A stretch of DNA of 47,598 bases from Streptomyces sp. UW30 (GTDB lineage: Bacteria > Actinomycetota > Actinomycetes > Streptomycetales > Streptomycetaceae): assembly GCF_008042075.1 (NCBI RefSeq), contig NZ_RDBN01000033.1:288223-335820 (forward strand), written 5' to 3'. Shown piece by piece: positions 39,807 to 47,598 of this stretch. Position numbers and translations under genes: made by a program. The notes under the pieces were generated by a model. The model made no database searches and was not told the DNA's origin. It saw only the letters and a program-made list of their open reading frames with translations. How positions within the stretch are numbered: position 1 is the stretch's first letter; each line of letters begins with the position of its first letter.

Positions 39807-40552
39807 GATTCCCCCTGTATGTGAACCGGCCGGACAAAGGCGTCCACCCGTGAGGCAAGTTTCGCGGTGATGTCGTCGCGCAGCGGTGCGTACACCTGCT
39901 CATTGAGATGCAGTATCTGGGTGCCGCGCTGGACCGTGCTGCGGGCCGAGAATTTCGCTTTTCTCAGCGCCGGGACATCACGGTCGGAGCGGAAACGAAA
40001 TCGTCCGAGGCGTACGACTACATCGCCCGCCGTCTCGTCCACGACGATGACCTGGAAATTCCCGGCGGTACGCGCCTTTCCGTTCTCCTCGAATATCACG
40101 GCCGCCCGATCGTCGTCCGGCAGGGCAGCCAGGGATTTCCACACCGCGGCGACCAGTTCCCTGCTTTTCTCGTCGGACGCCGGTCCGAGCGTGTCCAGCA
40201 CCACCGTTTCCACCGGACAGGGAATCCGGCGCGGCCGGTAGACACCGAACCCGGAATGCTCCTTCACGACCCAGCCGATTCTTTCGAGCGTGTCCCCGTA
40301 CACCGGATACCAGGCCTCGGCATCCTTGTGCCGGTCGTGTTTGCGGTCGGCCACCAACTGCGCCAGAAGAGCCGAGTGAACGACGTCCGTGCGATGTTCC
40401 TCGGACACGGCAGCGGTGAAGACGACGAGGCTTCCGGCGTCGACGGCGCCGCCGTCACCGCGCAGGACGGGCGGCGTCGGCGCACCGCCCGGCTCGGGCC
40501 CCAGGTCCCAGCCGGCCAGGTTCACCCGGCCCGGGCGCTCGGATTCGTTCAT
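39797..40552 (-). CDS. unknown protein, paralogue of the upstream gene (B copy)
   Basis: A 251-residue soluble protein. Its core (LVVFTAAVSEEHRTDVVHSA, LLAQLVADRKHDRHKD, WYPVYGDTLERIGWVV) aligns clearly with the next upstream gene product, and the C-terminal segment ILHLNEQVYAPLRDDI matches too. No signal peptide, membrane segment or catalytic motif is visible. I do not recognise the family. The stop at 39797-39799 overlaps the subtilase start. Because the family pair is coupled to a protease, it may be its substrate, activator or toxin-like cargo (inference). Confidence 0.75.
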   Translation of the reverse strand: MNESERPGRVNLAGWDLGPEPGGAPTPPVLRGDGGAVDAGSLVVFTAAVSEEHRTDVVHSALLAQLVADRKHDRHKDAEAWYPVYGDTLERIGWVVKEHSGFGVYRPRRIPCPVETVVLDTLGPASDEKSRELVAAVWKSLAALPDDDRAAVIFEENGKARTAGNFQVIVVDETAGDVVVRLGRFRFRSDRDVPALRKAKFSARSTVQRGTQILHLNEQVYAPLRDDITAKLASRVDAFVRPVHIQGESCE

Positions 40553-40577
40553 CTCGGCCCTCCCGGCGCTGCCGGCG

Positions 40578-41351
40578 CTAGATCTCCAGCTCGTCGATGG
40601 ACTTGTTCGCGGCGTCGCCGAGCTTCCGGATGACGGCCTCGCGGACCTGGTCGTACACGTCCTCGTTGAGCGTCAGCGTCTGACGGGCCTGCTGCATCTG
40701 CGTACTCGACCGCGGGAAGCTGAAGAACAGCACACGGGTCACGCGCTCCGTGGTCTTGAAGTGGAAGGCGCCGATCTTCATGACCACGGTGTCGCCCTGC
40801 GAGACTCCGCAGGTCGAGATCTGGAAGTTGCCGAAGGTGTCGCTGTGCGCGTTGCTCTCGAACAGCACGACACGGCGGTCGCGTTCCGGCAGCTTGCGCA
40901 GCGCCTCGATGGCGGCCTTGGCCACGCCGATCTCACCGGGCGTCGCGATGACCTGGAGCAGGGCGATCACCGCACGGTCCACGGTGAACCGGGAGCCGGC
41001 CACCGACAGCCGGGCGAATGAGAAGGAGGGCACGACCCAGCCGACCTGTTCGAGCACCGAGCGGTAGAACTTGTACCAGTTGATCGGGTCCTCGTCGCGG
41101 TCGAACTTCTTGTTCGCCGCGAGCTGCGCCAGCAGCGTGGAGTTGAGGACGTCGGATTTCTGCCGCCCGTTCAGCCCGTCGGTGAAGGCCACCACGCTGC
41201 CGGCCACCACGGCCGCCGACTCCTCTTCCTGGAGAGCCATTCCCGGCGGCACGTAGCGCAGTTCGGGAACGGTGATTTCCAGATTGTCGATGAATGAAAG
41301 GGAGTCCGCGATCCGCTGCTTTGCCTGGACTTCCATGTCCGATGACGTCAC
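40578..41351 (-). CDS. unknown protein, paralogue of the downstream gene (A copy)
   Basis: A 257-residue soluble protein. Its core VVAFTDGLNGRQKSDVLNST, LLAQLAANKKFDRDED, WYKFYRSVLEQVGWVVPSFS is the better-conserved version of the block in the next gene. The C-terminus has TLTLNEDVYDQVREAVIRK. There is no signal peptide, membrane helix or known enzyme motif. First gene of the operon, with a plausible vegetative promoter upstream at 41506-41533. The stop is followed 25 bases later by the paralogue's start. Family unknown to me. Confidence 0.75.
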   Translation of the reverse strand: MTSSDMEVQAKQRIADSLSFIDNLEITVPELRYVPPGMALQEEESAAVVAGSVVAFTDGLNGRQKSDVLNSTLLAQLAANKKFDRDEDPINWYKFYRSVLEQVGWVVPSFSFARLSVAGSRFTVDRAVIALLQVIATPGEIGVAKAAIEALRKLPERDRRVVLFESNAHSDTFGNFQISTCGVSQGDTVVMKIGAFHFKTTERVTRVLFFSFPRSSTQMQQARQTLTLNEDVYDQVREAVIRKLGDAANKSIDELEI

Positions 41352-41646
41352 AACGCCTCCTAGGGCGTGTGTCGAAATGCTCCGACCGGAGCAGGGGTAC
41401 GAGCGAGCGCGGCGTTGACCGGTGCACGTATTTTGCCGTGATCCGTCCGCCGCCTCCGTGCGTTCCGAAAAAAGCAGAACGCCTCTTCGTAAGCCAGTGA
41501 CGGCTATATTAAACCCCGCTGTGCAGGCGTCAAGAGAAAGGATTCATTTTTGGCGCACGGGCGGTCGAGGCCGCCATTCCTCGGCTTCTTTCGGCCACTC
41601 CCGCCCGTAGCGGAAACACCACGGCGCCCGGCACGCCCATCCGTGC
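41352..41646. other. non-coding region upstream of the paralogue/subtilase operon
   Basis: This 295-bp gap, with no convincing gene, is noticeably less GC-rich than its surroundings. It holds one plausible minus-strand promoter (41506-41533) and a short inverted repeat CGTTC/GAACG around 41461-41481 in the predicted leader. The lower GC content may be a sign of transfer. Confidence 0.5.
41506..41533 (-). promoter_or_regulatory. candidate vegetative promoter of the paralogue/subtilase operon
   Basis: Read on the minus strand, TTGACG (41528-41533) and TAATAT (41506-41511) are separated by 16 bases, close to a primary-sigma promoter. Transcription would begin near 41499, giving a leader of about 150 nt before the start at 41351. 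Confidence 0.5.
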
Positions 41647-42153
41647 TCACACGGCGCCGGAGTTCACCCGGTGCCCGTTCTCCAGCTCCACCGTCCCGCC
41701 GCCGTCCGCGAGGACGTCCAGCGCTGCCAGGACACGCCGGCCCAGGGCGTCCGGCAGATGCGCGACGATCTCCTCGCGCGCGACCAGCCGCCAGGACAGC
41801 AGCTCCTCCTCCTGCAACCGGATCGCCTTGAAGTCGTCCTCGCCGAGGACCCCGCCGTCGTACAGATACGCCACCAGCGGCGGCAGCCCCGGCCCGTGCA
41901 CCCAGTCCACCGCGAGCAGCGCGCCCAGCTCCCGGTCCAGGCCGATCTCCTCGACCGTCTCCCGGCGCGCGCCCTGGCGGGGTGTCTCGCCGTCGTCGGA
42001 CTCGATCGTGCCGCCCGGAAGCGCCCAGCCCTCCCGGTAGTTGGGCTCCACGAGCAGCACCCGGCCCTCGGCGTCCCGGAACAGCGCGGCGGCACCGGCG
42101 AGTACGCGGGGGAGACCCGCGATGTACGTGGCGAAGTCTTGCGAGGTGGTCAT
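41647..42153 (-). CDS. Nudix hydrolase
   Basis: A 168-residue Nudix protein. The motif is present as GGTIESDDGETP followed by RETVEEIGL, which keeps the catalytic RE-xxEE-xG core. The first half has two extra residues compared with the classic G-x5-E spacing. The start of the protein has VLLVEPNYREGWALPGG. Such enzymes cleave nucleoside-diphosphate-linked compounds; the substrate is unknown. The ATG at 42151-42153 is used. It is followed on the same strand, upstream, by an ADP-ribosylglycohydrolase gene, so nucleotide-sugar or ADP-ribose metabolism is a possible theme. Confidence 0.88.
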   Translation of the reverse strand: MTTSQDFATYIAGLPRVLAGAAALFRDAEGRVLLVEPNYREGWALPGGTIESDDGETPRQGARRETVEEIGLDRELGALLAVDWVHGPGLPPLVAYLYDGGVLGEDDFKAIRLQEEELLSWRLVAREEIVAHLPDALGRRVLAALDVLADGGGTVELENGHRVNSGAV

Positions 42154-42221
42154 TGGGGAAGCGTAACCAGCCCGTGCAACCACGCCCTCTGCCCAGAGCT
42201 CGGCCACCGCGAGCGCGCCCC

Positions 42222-43301
42222 CTAGTCCTCCTCCTGCGCCTGCGCGAGCCGTACCGTGCGCTCCGCCAGCTCGCTGATCCGCGCCCTGTCGAACCCGAAC
42301 ACCGCGCTGCGGACCGTGTCCTGAAGCGGCACGGTCCACTGCTCCGGAATCGCCTCGGCCCCGGTCAGCACACCGGCCACCGAACCGGCCGTCGCCCCGT
42401 TGGAGTCGGTGTCCAGGCCGCCGCGCACGGTGAGGGTGATGCTGCGGGTGAAGTCGCCGTCGCCGTACAGCAGCCCGGCGGTGAGCACGGCCGCGTTCGG
42501 GATGGTGTGGATCCAGCCGAGCCCGGCGGTCTCCTCGGCGACCGTGGTGAGCGTGTCCTCCCAGGTCATCCGGGTGTCGTGGAGCGAGACGACACGGCGT
42601 ACGGTGCGCGCGAGGCGACTGCTCGCCGGGATCACCGTCAGCGCCTGGTCGACCGCTCCGCGGATCGTGGACGCCGTGAACGCCGCCGCGACCAGCGCCG
42701 CCGCCCACATCGCGCCGTACACCCCGTTGCCGGTGTGCGACAGCACGGCGTCCCGGCGGGCGAGGGCGGCGGCGCGGCGCGGGTCGCCGGGGCAGGTCCA
42801 GCCGTAGATGTCGGCGCGGATGAGCGCGCCGATCCACTCCTGGTAGGGGTTGTCGTACGTCGCGGTGAGCGGCGGTTTCAGACCGTTCGCGAGGTTGCGG
42901 TACGCGGCCCGCTCCGCCGTGAAGGTCTGCAGATACGGCAGCCGCAGCAGCCACAGGTCACCGACCTGCTCGGTGCTGAACCCGAAGCCGTGGGTCTCCA
43001 GCAGGTCGAGGCCGAGGATCGCGTAGTCGACGTCGTCGTCCCGGCAGCTGCCGTGGATCCGGCCGCGCACGCACTGGCGCCACTCGGGACGCAGCTCGAA
43101 GCCGTCGTCCTCGCTGGCCGGCTCGGGGAGATAGTCGGTGAGGGGCAGGGCGGCGGCCTGCCGCAGATAGCGGTCGATACGGTCCCGCGTCCACAGGTCG
43201 CCCTGCTCGACCGGCTTGCCGAGCATGTTGCCCGCGATCCGGCCGAGCCAGCCCCCGAGAACGCGGTCGGCGAGCTCTGGCTCAGTGCCCACAGGGGTCA
43301 T
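42222..43301 (-). CDS. ADP-ribosylglycohydrolase family protein
   Basis: A 359-residue DraG-type hydrolase. Metal sites are seen at SCRDDDVDYAILG near the start and GGLDTDSNGATAGSVAGVL near the end, the GxxTDS-type motif of this family. Members remove ADP-ribose from proteins or small molecules, or act on related glycosides. The ATG at 43299-43301 is used; the downstream Nudix gene on the same strand might process released ADP-ribose (inference). Length is a little above the family average of about 300. Confidence 0.88.
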   Translation of the reverse strand: MTPVGTEPELADRVLGGWLGRIAGNMLGKPVEQGDLWTRDRIDRYLRQAAALPLTDYLPEPASEDDGFELRPEWRQCVRGRIHGSCRDDDVDYAILGLDLLETHGFGFSTEQVGDLWLLRLPYLQTFTAERAAYRNLANGLKPPLTATYDNPYQEWIGALIRADIYGWTCPGDPRRAAALARRDAVLSHTGNGVYGAMWAAALVAAAFTASTIRGAVDQALTVIPASSRLARTVRRVVSLHDTRMTWEDTLTTVAEETAGLGWIHTIPNAAVLTAGLLYGDGDFTRSITLTVRGGLDTDSNGATAGSVAGVLTGAEAIPEQWTVPLQDTVRSAVFGFDRARISELAERTVRLAQAQEED

Positions 43302-43460
43302 AGGACCGGTTTACCCGATTCCGGGCGCCCGCACAGGGAGGGCGCAGCAGGTTCTCAACGTCCGGTCAGCGCATGACGCCGCAGGCCTCCTCCGGTTATG
43401 GTCGCAGCGGCGCGACTGGCCTTGACATGCGCGAGGCCCGGAAGAGCAAGGGGAAAACTG

Positions 43461-44591
43461 GTGACACAGCGCGTGCTCATCGCCGCGGACAAGTTCAAGG
43501 GGTCGCTGACGGCCGTGCAGGTCGCCGAGCGTGTGACGGCCGGTCTGCGCCGGGTCGTGCCGGGCGTCGAGGTGGAGGCCATGCCCGTGGCCGACGGCGG
43601 CGACGGGACCGTGGACGCGGCGGTCGCGGCCGGCTTCGAGCGGCGGGAGGTACGGGTCGCCGGGCCCCTCGGGCACGAGGTGAGCGCGGCGTTCGCGCTG
43701 CGCGGCGACACGGCGGTCGTGGAGATGGCCGAGGCGAGCGGACTCCAGAGGCTGCCCGCGGGTGTCTTCGCGCCGCTCACGGCGTCCACGTACGGCTCGG
43801 GCGAGCTGCTGCGGGCCGCGCTGGACGCGGGCGCCCGCACCATCGTGTTCGGCGTCGGCGGCAGCGCCACCACGGACGGCGGCGCCGGAATGCTGACCGC
43901 GCTGGGCGCGCGCTTCCTCGACGCGGACGGCGAGCCGGTGGCGCCGGGCGGCGGCGGCCTGGGTGACCTGGCCACGGCCGACCTGTCGGGCCTGGACCCG
44001 AGACTGACCTCCGTGGACCTGGTGCTCGCCAGCGACGTCGACAACCCGCTGACCGGCCCGAAGGGTGCGCCGGCGGTGTACGGCCCGCAGAAGGGGGCCT
44101 CCCCGGACGACGTGCGGACGCTGGACGGCACGCTCGCGCACTTCGCGAAGGTGCTGGAGGAGTCGGCCGGCTCCAAGGCCGCCGAGCATGCCGCCGCACC
44201 CGGCGCCGGTGCCGCGGGCGGCATCGGCTACGGCGCCCTCCTCCTCGGTGCCCGCTTCCGCCCCGGCATCGAGGTCATGCTCGACGTCCTCGGCTTCGCG
44301 CCCGCGCTGGAGCGGGCGGACCTCGTCATCACCGGCGAGGGCTCCCTCGACGAGCAGACCCTGCACGGCAAGGCACCGGCCGGCGTCGCCGCGGCTGCCC
44401 GCGCGGCGGGCAAGGAGGTCGTCGCGGTGTGCGGCCGCCTCGCGCTGGCGCCGGAGGCGTTGGGGCGGGCCGGCATCCGGCGCGCGTACCCGCTGACGGA
44501 CGTCGAGCCGGACGTGGCGAAGTGCATCGCGGAAGCGGGGCCGATCCTGGAGCGGGTGGCGGAGCGGATCGCTCAGGACTTCCTGGTCTGA
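43461..44591 (+). CDS. glycerate kinase
   Basis: A 376-residue kinase of the GarK/GlxK family, phosphorylating glycerate with ATP. Diagnostic blocks are IAADKFKGSLTAVQVAERV, PVADGGDGTVDAAVAAG, ASGLQRLPAG, VGGSATTDGGAGMLTALGA, DNPLTGPKGAPAVYGPQKGA and ITGEGSLDEQTLHGKAPAGV. The GTG at 43461 follows AAGGGGAAA. It would channel glyoxylate- or sugar-derived glycerate into glycolysis. It converges on the alpha/beta hydrolase with a four-base gap. Confidence 0.93.
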   Translation: MTQRVLIAADKFKGSLTAVQVAERVTAGLRRVVPGVEVEAMPVADGGDGTVDAAVAAGFERREVRVAGPLGHEVSAAFALRGDTAVVEMAEASGLQRLPAGVFAPLTASTYGSGELLRAALDAGARTIVFGVGGSATTDGGAGMLTALGARFLDADGEPVAPGGGGLGDLATADLSGLDPRLTSVDLVLASDVDNPLTGPKGAPAVYGPQKGASPDDVRTLDGTLAHFAKVLEESAGSKAAEHAAAPGAGAAGGIGYGALLLGARFRPGIEVMLDVLGFAPALERADLVITGEGSLDEQTLHGKAPAGVAAAARAAGKEVVAVCGRLALAPEALGRAGIRRAYPLTDVEPDVAKCIAEAGPILERVAERIAQDFLV

Positions 44592-44595
44592 CCGG

Positions 44596-45816
44596 TCAGG
44601 GTATGCCGGTGATGTTCCCGTCGATCTCCCTGAAGTAACTGCCGCTGGAGCGGCCCTGTACCTTGCCGTTCTTGAACCACTGCTTCGACATGTGGTGCAG
44701 GGCCTCGGCCGTGGGCCGCTCCCAGACCGGGTTGTGGCCCGAACCCTCCAGGCAGAACATCAGCTTCTCCGTTCCTCCTATCGCCGCGTAGAGCGCCGGG
44801 ACGGAGAAGTACAGGTCGTCCGGGCTGGTCGACGCGGTGTTGGCGGTACGGTCCAGCTCCCCGTAGACGATGAACACGGGGACCTGCTCGCCGAGTACGT
44901 GCTCACCGGCCGGGTTCTCGTGCGGCACGGTCTGCGCGTTCCAGCCCCACCAGTAGGTGTTCCGGTACCGCATGACGCCCGCGGGGACACCCGGGGAGGT
45001 GTCCGGACCCCACTTGCTGCCCGTGGCATCGTTCTCCATGACGACCTGCCACAGTTTGTCCCCGATGCCGGGCTCCCAGAGGACGGGGTTGCCGCCCGTG
45101 CTGGCCGCGAAGCCGATCTTGCTCGTGAGGTGCATCGGGAAGCCGAACACTGGTGCCGGGCTGTTCACGGGCAGGTTCACGTTGGGAGGAGGGTCGAAGG
45201 GAAGTGCCGTCTGCTTCGACCACCGTCCCCTCGGCGGGAACATCGGGGCGAGCAGGAGCAGGCTTTCGACCTCGCCAGGGTGCTGGAGGGCATAGGGACC
45301 CATGACGAACGAGGCCGCGGACCAGCCGACGAAGCGGATCTTCTTGGCTTGCCCGATCTCGTCCTGGATGAAGCGGACAACCGTCTCTACCTCCGCCCAT
45401 TCACTCCTGGCGTTGCCCAGCTGGAAGGGGTACAGAGGATCGTGCTCGGCCGCGAGAGGGTTCGGCACCAGGAGCGCGCGCTGCTGTGCCGGGTTGGCGT
45501 TGCTGGGCTCGTCCATCTTCGGTCGTGGCGACCGCCCCGAGCCCTGCAGGTCCATGATGAATACGTCGTACTTCTCCTTCGCCAGGTACTGCGCCCAGCT
45601 GTACCGGTTGGCGAGTCCCTCGCCCGTGATGTGCGGGTCGAACCCCACGAGCGCCGGCACGCTTCTCCCGTGCAGCATCAGGACCGGCTCGCGCTCGGCC
45701 GGGTTCGGGGCGCCGTTGTACTCCCGTACGAAAAGTTGCACGGTGTCGCCATAGTTGGCCGGGATCTTCGAGACGTGCGGGACCAGGTGATCCTTCGGAG
45801 GGGGCACGGTGGCCAT
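44596..45816 (-). CDS. alpha/beta hydrolase, possible esterase
   Basis: A 406-residue alpha/beta-fold hydrolase. Oxyanion region LMLHGRSVPALVGFDP, nucleophile GWSAASFVMG with serine, acid region YGELDRTANTAS and histidine GSGHNPVWERP are all present. It lacks a signal peptide. The length exceeds simple esterases because of a long cap (around LLVPNPLAAEHDPLYPFQLG and the WWGWNAQTVP segment). The ATG at 45814-45816 follows GGGAGA. The upstream gap is less GC-rich than its neighbours, so horizontal origin is possible. Substrate unknown. Confidence 0.85.
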   Translation of the reverse strand: MATVPPPKDHLVPHVSKIPANYGDTVQLFVREYNGAPNPAEREPVLMLHGRSVPALVGFDPHITGEGLANRYSWAQYLAKEKYDVFIMDLQGSGRSPRPKMDEPSNANPAQQRALLVPNPLAAEHDPLYPFQLGNARSEWAEVETVVRFIQDEIGQAKKIRFVGWSAASFVMGPYALQHPGEVESLLLLAPMFPPRGRWSKQTALPFDPPPNVNLPVNSPAPVFGFPMHLTSKIGFAASTGGNPVLWEPGIGDKLWQVVMENDATGSKWGPDTSPGVPAGVMRYRNTYWWGWNAQTVPHENPAGEHVLGEQVPVFIVYGELDRTANTASTSPDDLYFSVPALYAAIGGTEKLMFCLEGSGHNPVWERPTAEALHHMSKQWFKNGKVQGRSSGSYFREIDGNITGIP

Positions 45817-45963
45817 GGTTGTCTCCCGGTGGATGAAATGAGATGAATGGCGTTTATTGCCATCACTTCCACCGTCTGCCCTGATGTGCCCCACTGCAAC
45901 TCGGCCCGCAGCGAAGATAATTGACTGCTCAAAAGGGATGCGGGCGCAGCCCTTGAACGCGAA

Positions 45964-46004
45964 ACGGGTGTGGCCCGAACCTCGAAGGTTCGGGCCACAC
46001 CCGT
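45964..46004 (-). terminator. strong intrinsic terminator after pssA
   Basis: A perfect 19-bp stem (45964-45982 with 45986-46004) with a CGA loop. It lies 17 bp after the pssA stop and has no T-tract, typical of Streptomyces. It should separate pssA-psd transcription from the hydrolase region. Confidence 0.9.
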
Positions 46005-46021
46005 AGGCGCTGACGTGAGGG

Positions 46022-46876
46022 TCAGGGCAGCTGCGCAGCCCGCGCCTCACGCCGGTTGTCGCGGAAGTTGTTCACCCGGCGAGCCGTGGCGAACAGCGGG
46101 ATCACCGCGCCCATCACCAGCTGCAGCGCGCACCCGGTCTGGAGCAGCAGCTGGCCACTCGGGGCGTCGAAGGCCCAGGCGGCGAGCAGTCCCATGCTGA
46201 CCACGATCCAGGCGAGCATCGCCACCGCGAGGCGTCCTCGCGGCTTCGGGTACTCGACCCGGCTGACCATGAGCCACGCCGTACCGAGGATCGCCAGCAG
46301 CGTCGCCACGAAGGGCAGCTCCAGCAGGACGATCGACACCACGGTCAGCGCACCGAACGGCGAGGGCATGCCCTGGAACATTCCGTTCGGCGGCGTCACG
46401 CACGAGAAGCGCGCGAGTCTCAGCACCACCGCCAGCAGAACCACGATCGCGCCGACCGCAGCCACCCGCTGGTGGGCGTCGTCGGCGACCATGCCGTAGA
46501 CGAGGACGAAGTACGCCGGCGCCAGACCGAAGCTGATCAGGTCGGACAGGTTGTCCAGCTCCGCGCCCATGGGGGAGGAACGCAGCTTGCGCGCGACGAG
46601 GCCGTCGAACAGGTCGAAGACCGCCGCGCACAGCATCAGGATGACCGCGGTGGCCGCGCTGTGGCGGGCCATGCCGGTCTCCTGGTCACCGGTGAGGTGC
46701 GGGATGAGGATCCCGGTGGTGGTGAAGTACACCGCCATGAACCCGCACGTGGCGTTACCGAGAGTGAGGGTGTCCGCTATCGACAGGCGGAGAGAAAGAG
46801 GCATCTCCTCCTCTTCGTCCACCTCGTCCGCCTCGGGCACCCAGCCCGGCTGAGTCTCAGGATCAATCACGGTCAA
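46022..46876 (-). CDS. pssA: phosphatidylserine synthase (CDP-alcohol phosphatidyltransferase)
   Basis: A 284-residue membrane enzyme joining CDP-diacylglycerol and serine. The CDP-alcohol motif is FDGLVARKLRSSPMGAELD followed by NLSD; seven residues separate AR from G instead of the usual eight. About six to seven membrane helices follow. The frame starts at TTG 46874-46876 overlapping the end of psd; a GTG at 46868-46870 is an alternative. Its product is decarboxylated by Psd to phosphatidylethanolamine. Coupled translation with psd is suggested by the overlap. Confidence 0.9.
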   Translation of the reverse strand: MTVIDPETQPGWVPEADEVDEEEEMPLSLRLSIADTLTLGNATCGFMAVYFTTTGILIPHLTGDQETGMARHSAATAVILMLCAAVFDLFDGLVARKLRSSPMGAELDNLSDLISFGLAPAYFVLVYGMVADDAHQRVAAVGAIVVLLAVVLRLARFSCVTPPNGMFQGMPSPFGALTVVSIVLLELPFVATLLAILGTAWLMVSRVEYPKPRGRLAVAMLAWIVVSMGLLAAWAFDAPSGQLLLQTGCALQLVMGAVIPLFATARRVNNFRDNRREARAAQLP

Positions 46877-47522
46877 TGCGAGTCACCCCAGCCACGGTCT
46901 TCTGCCCGACCTCGACCGCGACCTCCACGCCCTCGGGCAGGTAGATGTCGACACGCGAGCCGAAGCGGATCAGACCGATACGGTCGCCCTGCTCGACCTT
47001 CGTTCCCTGCGGGATGTAGGGGACGATACGGCGGGCCACCGCGCCGGCGATCTGGATCATCTCGATGTCGCCGAGTTCGGTGTCGAAATGCCAGACTACG
47101 CGCTCGTTGTTCTCGCTCTCCTTGTTGAACGCCGGAACGAACCCGCCCGGGATGTGCTCCACGGAGGTGACCGTGCCGGAGAGCGGCGCACGGTTGACGT
47201 GGACGTTCAGCGGGCTCATGAAGATCGCGACGCGGGTGCGGCCGTCCTTCCACGGCATGATGCTCTGCACCACACCGTCGGCGGGCGAAATGACCCGGCC
47301 CTGGGCGATCTCGCGCTCGGGGTCGCGGAAGAACCACAGCATGCCCGCCGCGAGAGCGGTGGCGGGCACGGCGACGGCCTTGGCGACGCCGGAGCGGCGT
47401 GCGCGCAGCAGGCTGACGGCTGCGGTGGCGACGGTCGGGAGAAGCCACGGCGATGCTCCGCGCGCGAGGCGTACGCCGCCGACCTGGCTGTCGCGTGGTG
47501 CAGAGGTTTGGCTGTGGGGCAT
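46863..47522 (-). CDS. psd: phosphatidylserine decarboxylase
   Basis: A 219-residue proenzyme of the short bacterial type that makes phosphatidylethanolamine. The pyruvoyl cleavage site is Gly188-Ser189 in GLIRFGSRVDIY. Conserved WFFRDPER, VISPADGVVQSI, NVHVNRAPLSG and HIPGGFVPAF blocks are present, plus an N-terminal hydrophobic region. The ATG at 47520-47522 is used. It is first of the psd-pssA pair; pssA overlaps its end. Confidence 0.93.
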   Translation of the reverse strand: MPHSQTSAPRDSQVGGVRLARGASPWLLPTVATAAVSLLRARRSGVAKAVAVPATALAAGMLWFFRDPEREIAQGRVISPADGVVQSIMPWKDGRTRVAIFMSPLNVHVNRAPLSGTVTSVEHIPGGFVPAFNKESENNERVVWHFDTELGDIEMIQIAGAVARRIVPYIPQGTKVEQGDRIGLIRFGSRVDIYLPEGVEVAVEVGQKTVAGVTRIDRD

Positions 47523-47598
47523 GGATGACCTTCGTAGCGGATGATGCCGCGCGGTATCAGGGGACGGCGGCTTTCCCGGGATGGTACCGGTCGGTGGC

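Overview
The window is a very GC-rich actinobacterial chromosome segment, almost certainly Streptomyces. Supporting signs are strong third-position G/C bias, many GTG starts, 4-base stop/start overlaps, a glyoxylate-shunt pair beside a RamB/ScfR-type regulator, a cobalamin riboswitch and a pssA-psd phosphatidylethanolamine pair. I see no rRNA, tRNA, CRISPR array or recognisable insertion sequence.

Layout, left to right. (1) 3-4723: malate synthase (aceB) and isocitrate lyase (aceA), divergent from a RamB-like regulator. (2) 4753-5386: cobalamin riboswitch ahead of a small thioredoxin-like ferredoxin gene. (3) 5418-8252: ECF sigma factor with SnoaL-like tail plus a small membrane protein, divergent from DoxX-like and YceI-like genes. 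(4) 8357-12748: a 24-bp perfect palindrome, then a gamma-glutamyltransferase-like gene, an inositol-phosphatase-like gene and a CrtI-like oxidoreductase. (5) 12894-15288: a disturbed region. A UbiA-type prenyltransferase carries an in-frame repeat insertion. The following TIM-barrel gene is cut by a perfect 186-bp inverted copy of itself, which is joined to the 3' tail of another gene.

(6) 15289-26674: a surface-protein locus, the most interesting part. It holds two PstS-like exported proteins, a WxL-like protein, a DUF916/WxL-interacting-type protein, and two more exported proteins. Four of these share a domain of about 120 residues that I cannot name. They are followed by a sortase-fold membrane protein whose catalytic His and Cys positions read Gln and Ala, and by a PstB-type ATPase with no permease genes nearby. 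I infer a cell-envelope display or sensing assembly rather than a plain phosphate transporter.

(7) 26671-38066: housekeeping and catabolic genes. These are an epoxide hydrolase, a hypothetical secreted protein, an FAD monooxygenase, a lipoprotein, an ArsR metal sensor with its own operator, Ada/AlkA plus Ogt alkylation repair, a VOC protein, a ferredoxin / ferredoxin reductase / P450 operon, and a sirtuin. (8) 38153-41351: a compact minus-strand operon of two paralogous unknown proteins, a cytoplasmic subtilase and a 90-residue protein, which is a second candidate undescribed system. (9) 41647-47522: Nudix, ADP-ribosylglycohydrolase, glycerate kinase, alpha/beta hydrolase, a strong terminator, and pssA-psd. 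Family assignments are from memory of sequence motifs; no database was searched.
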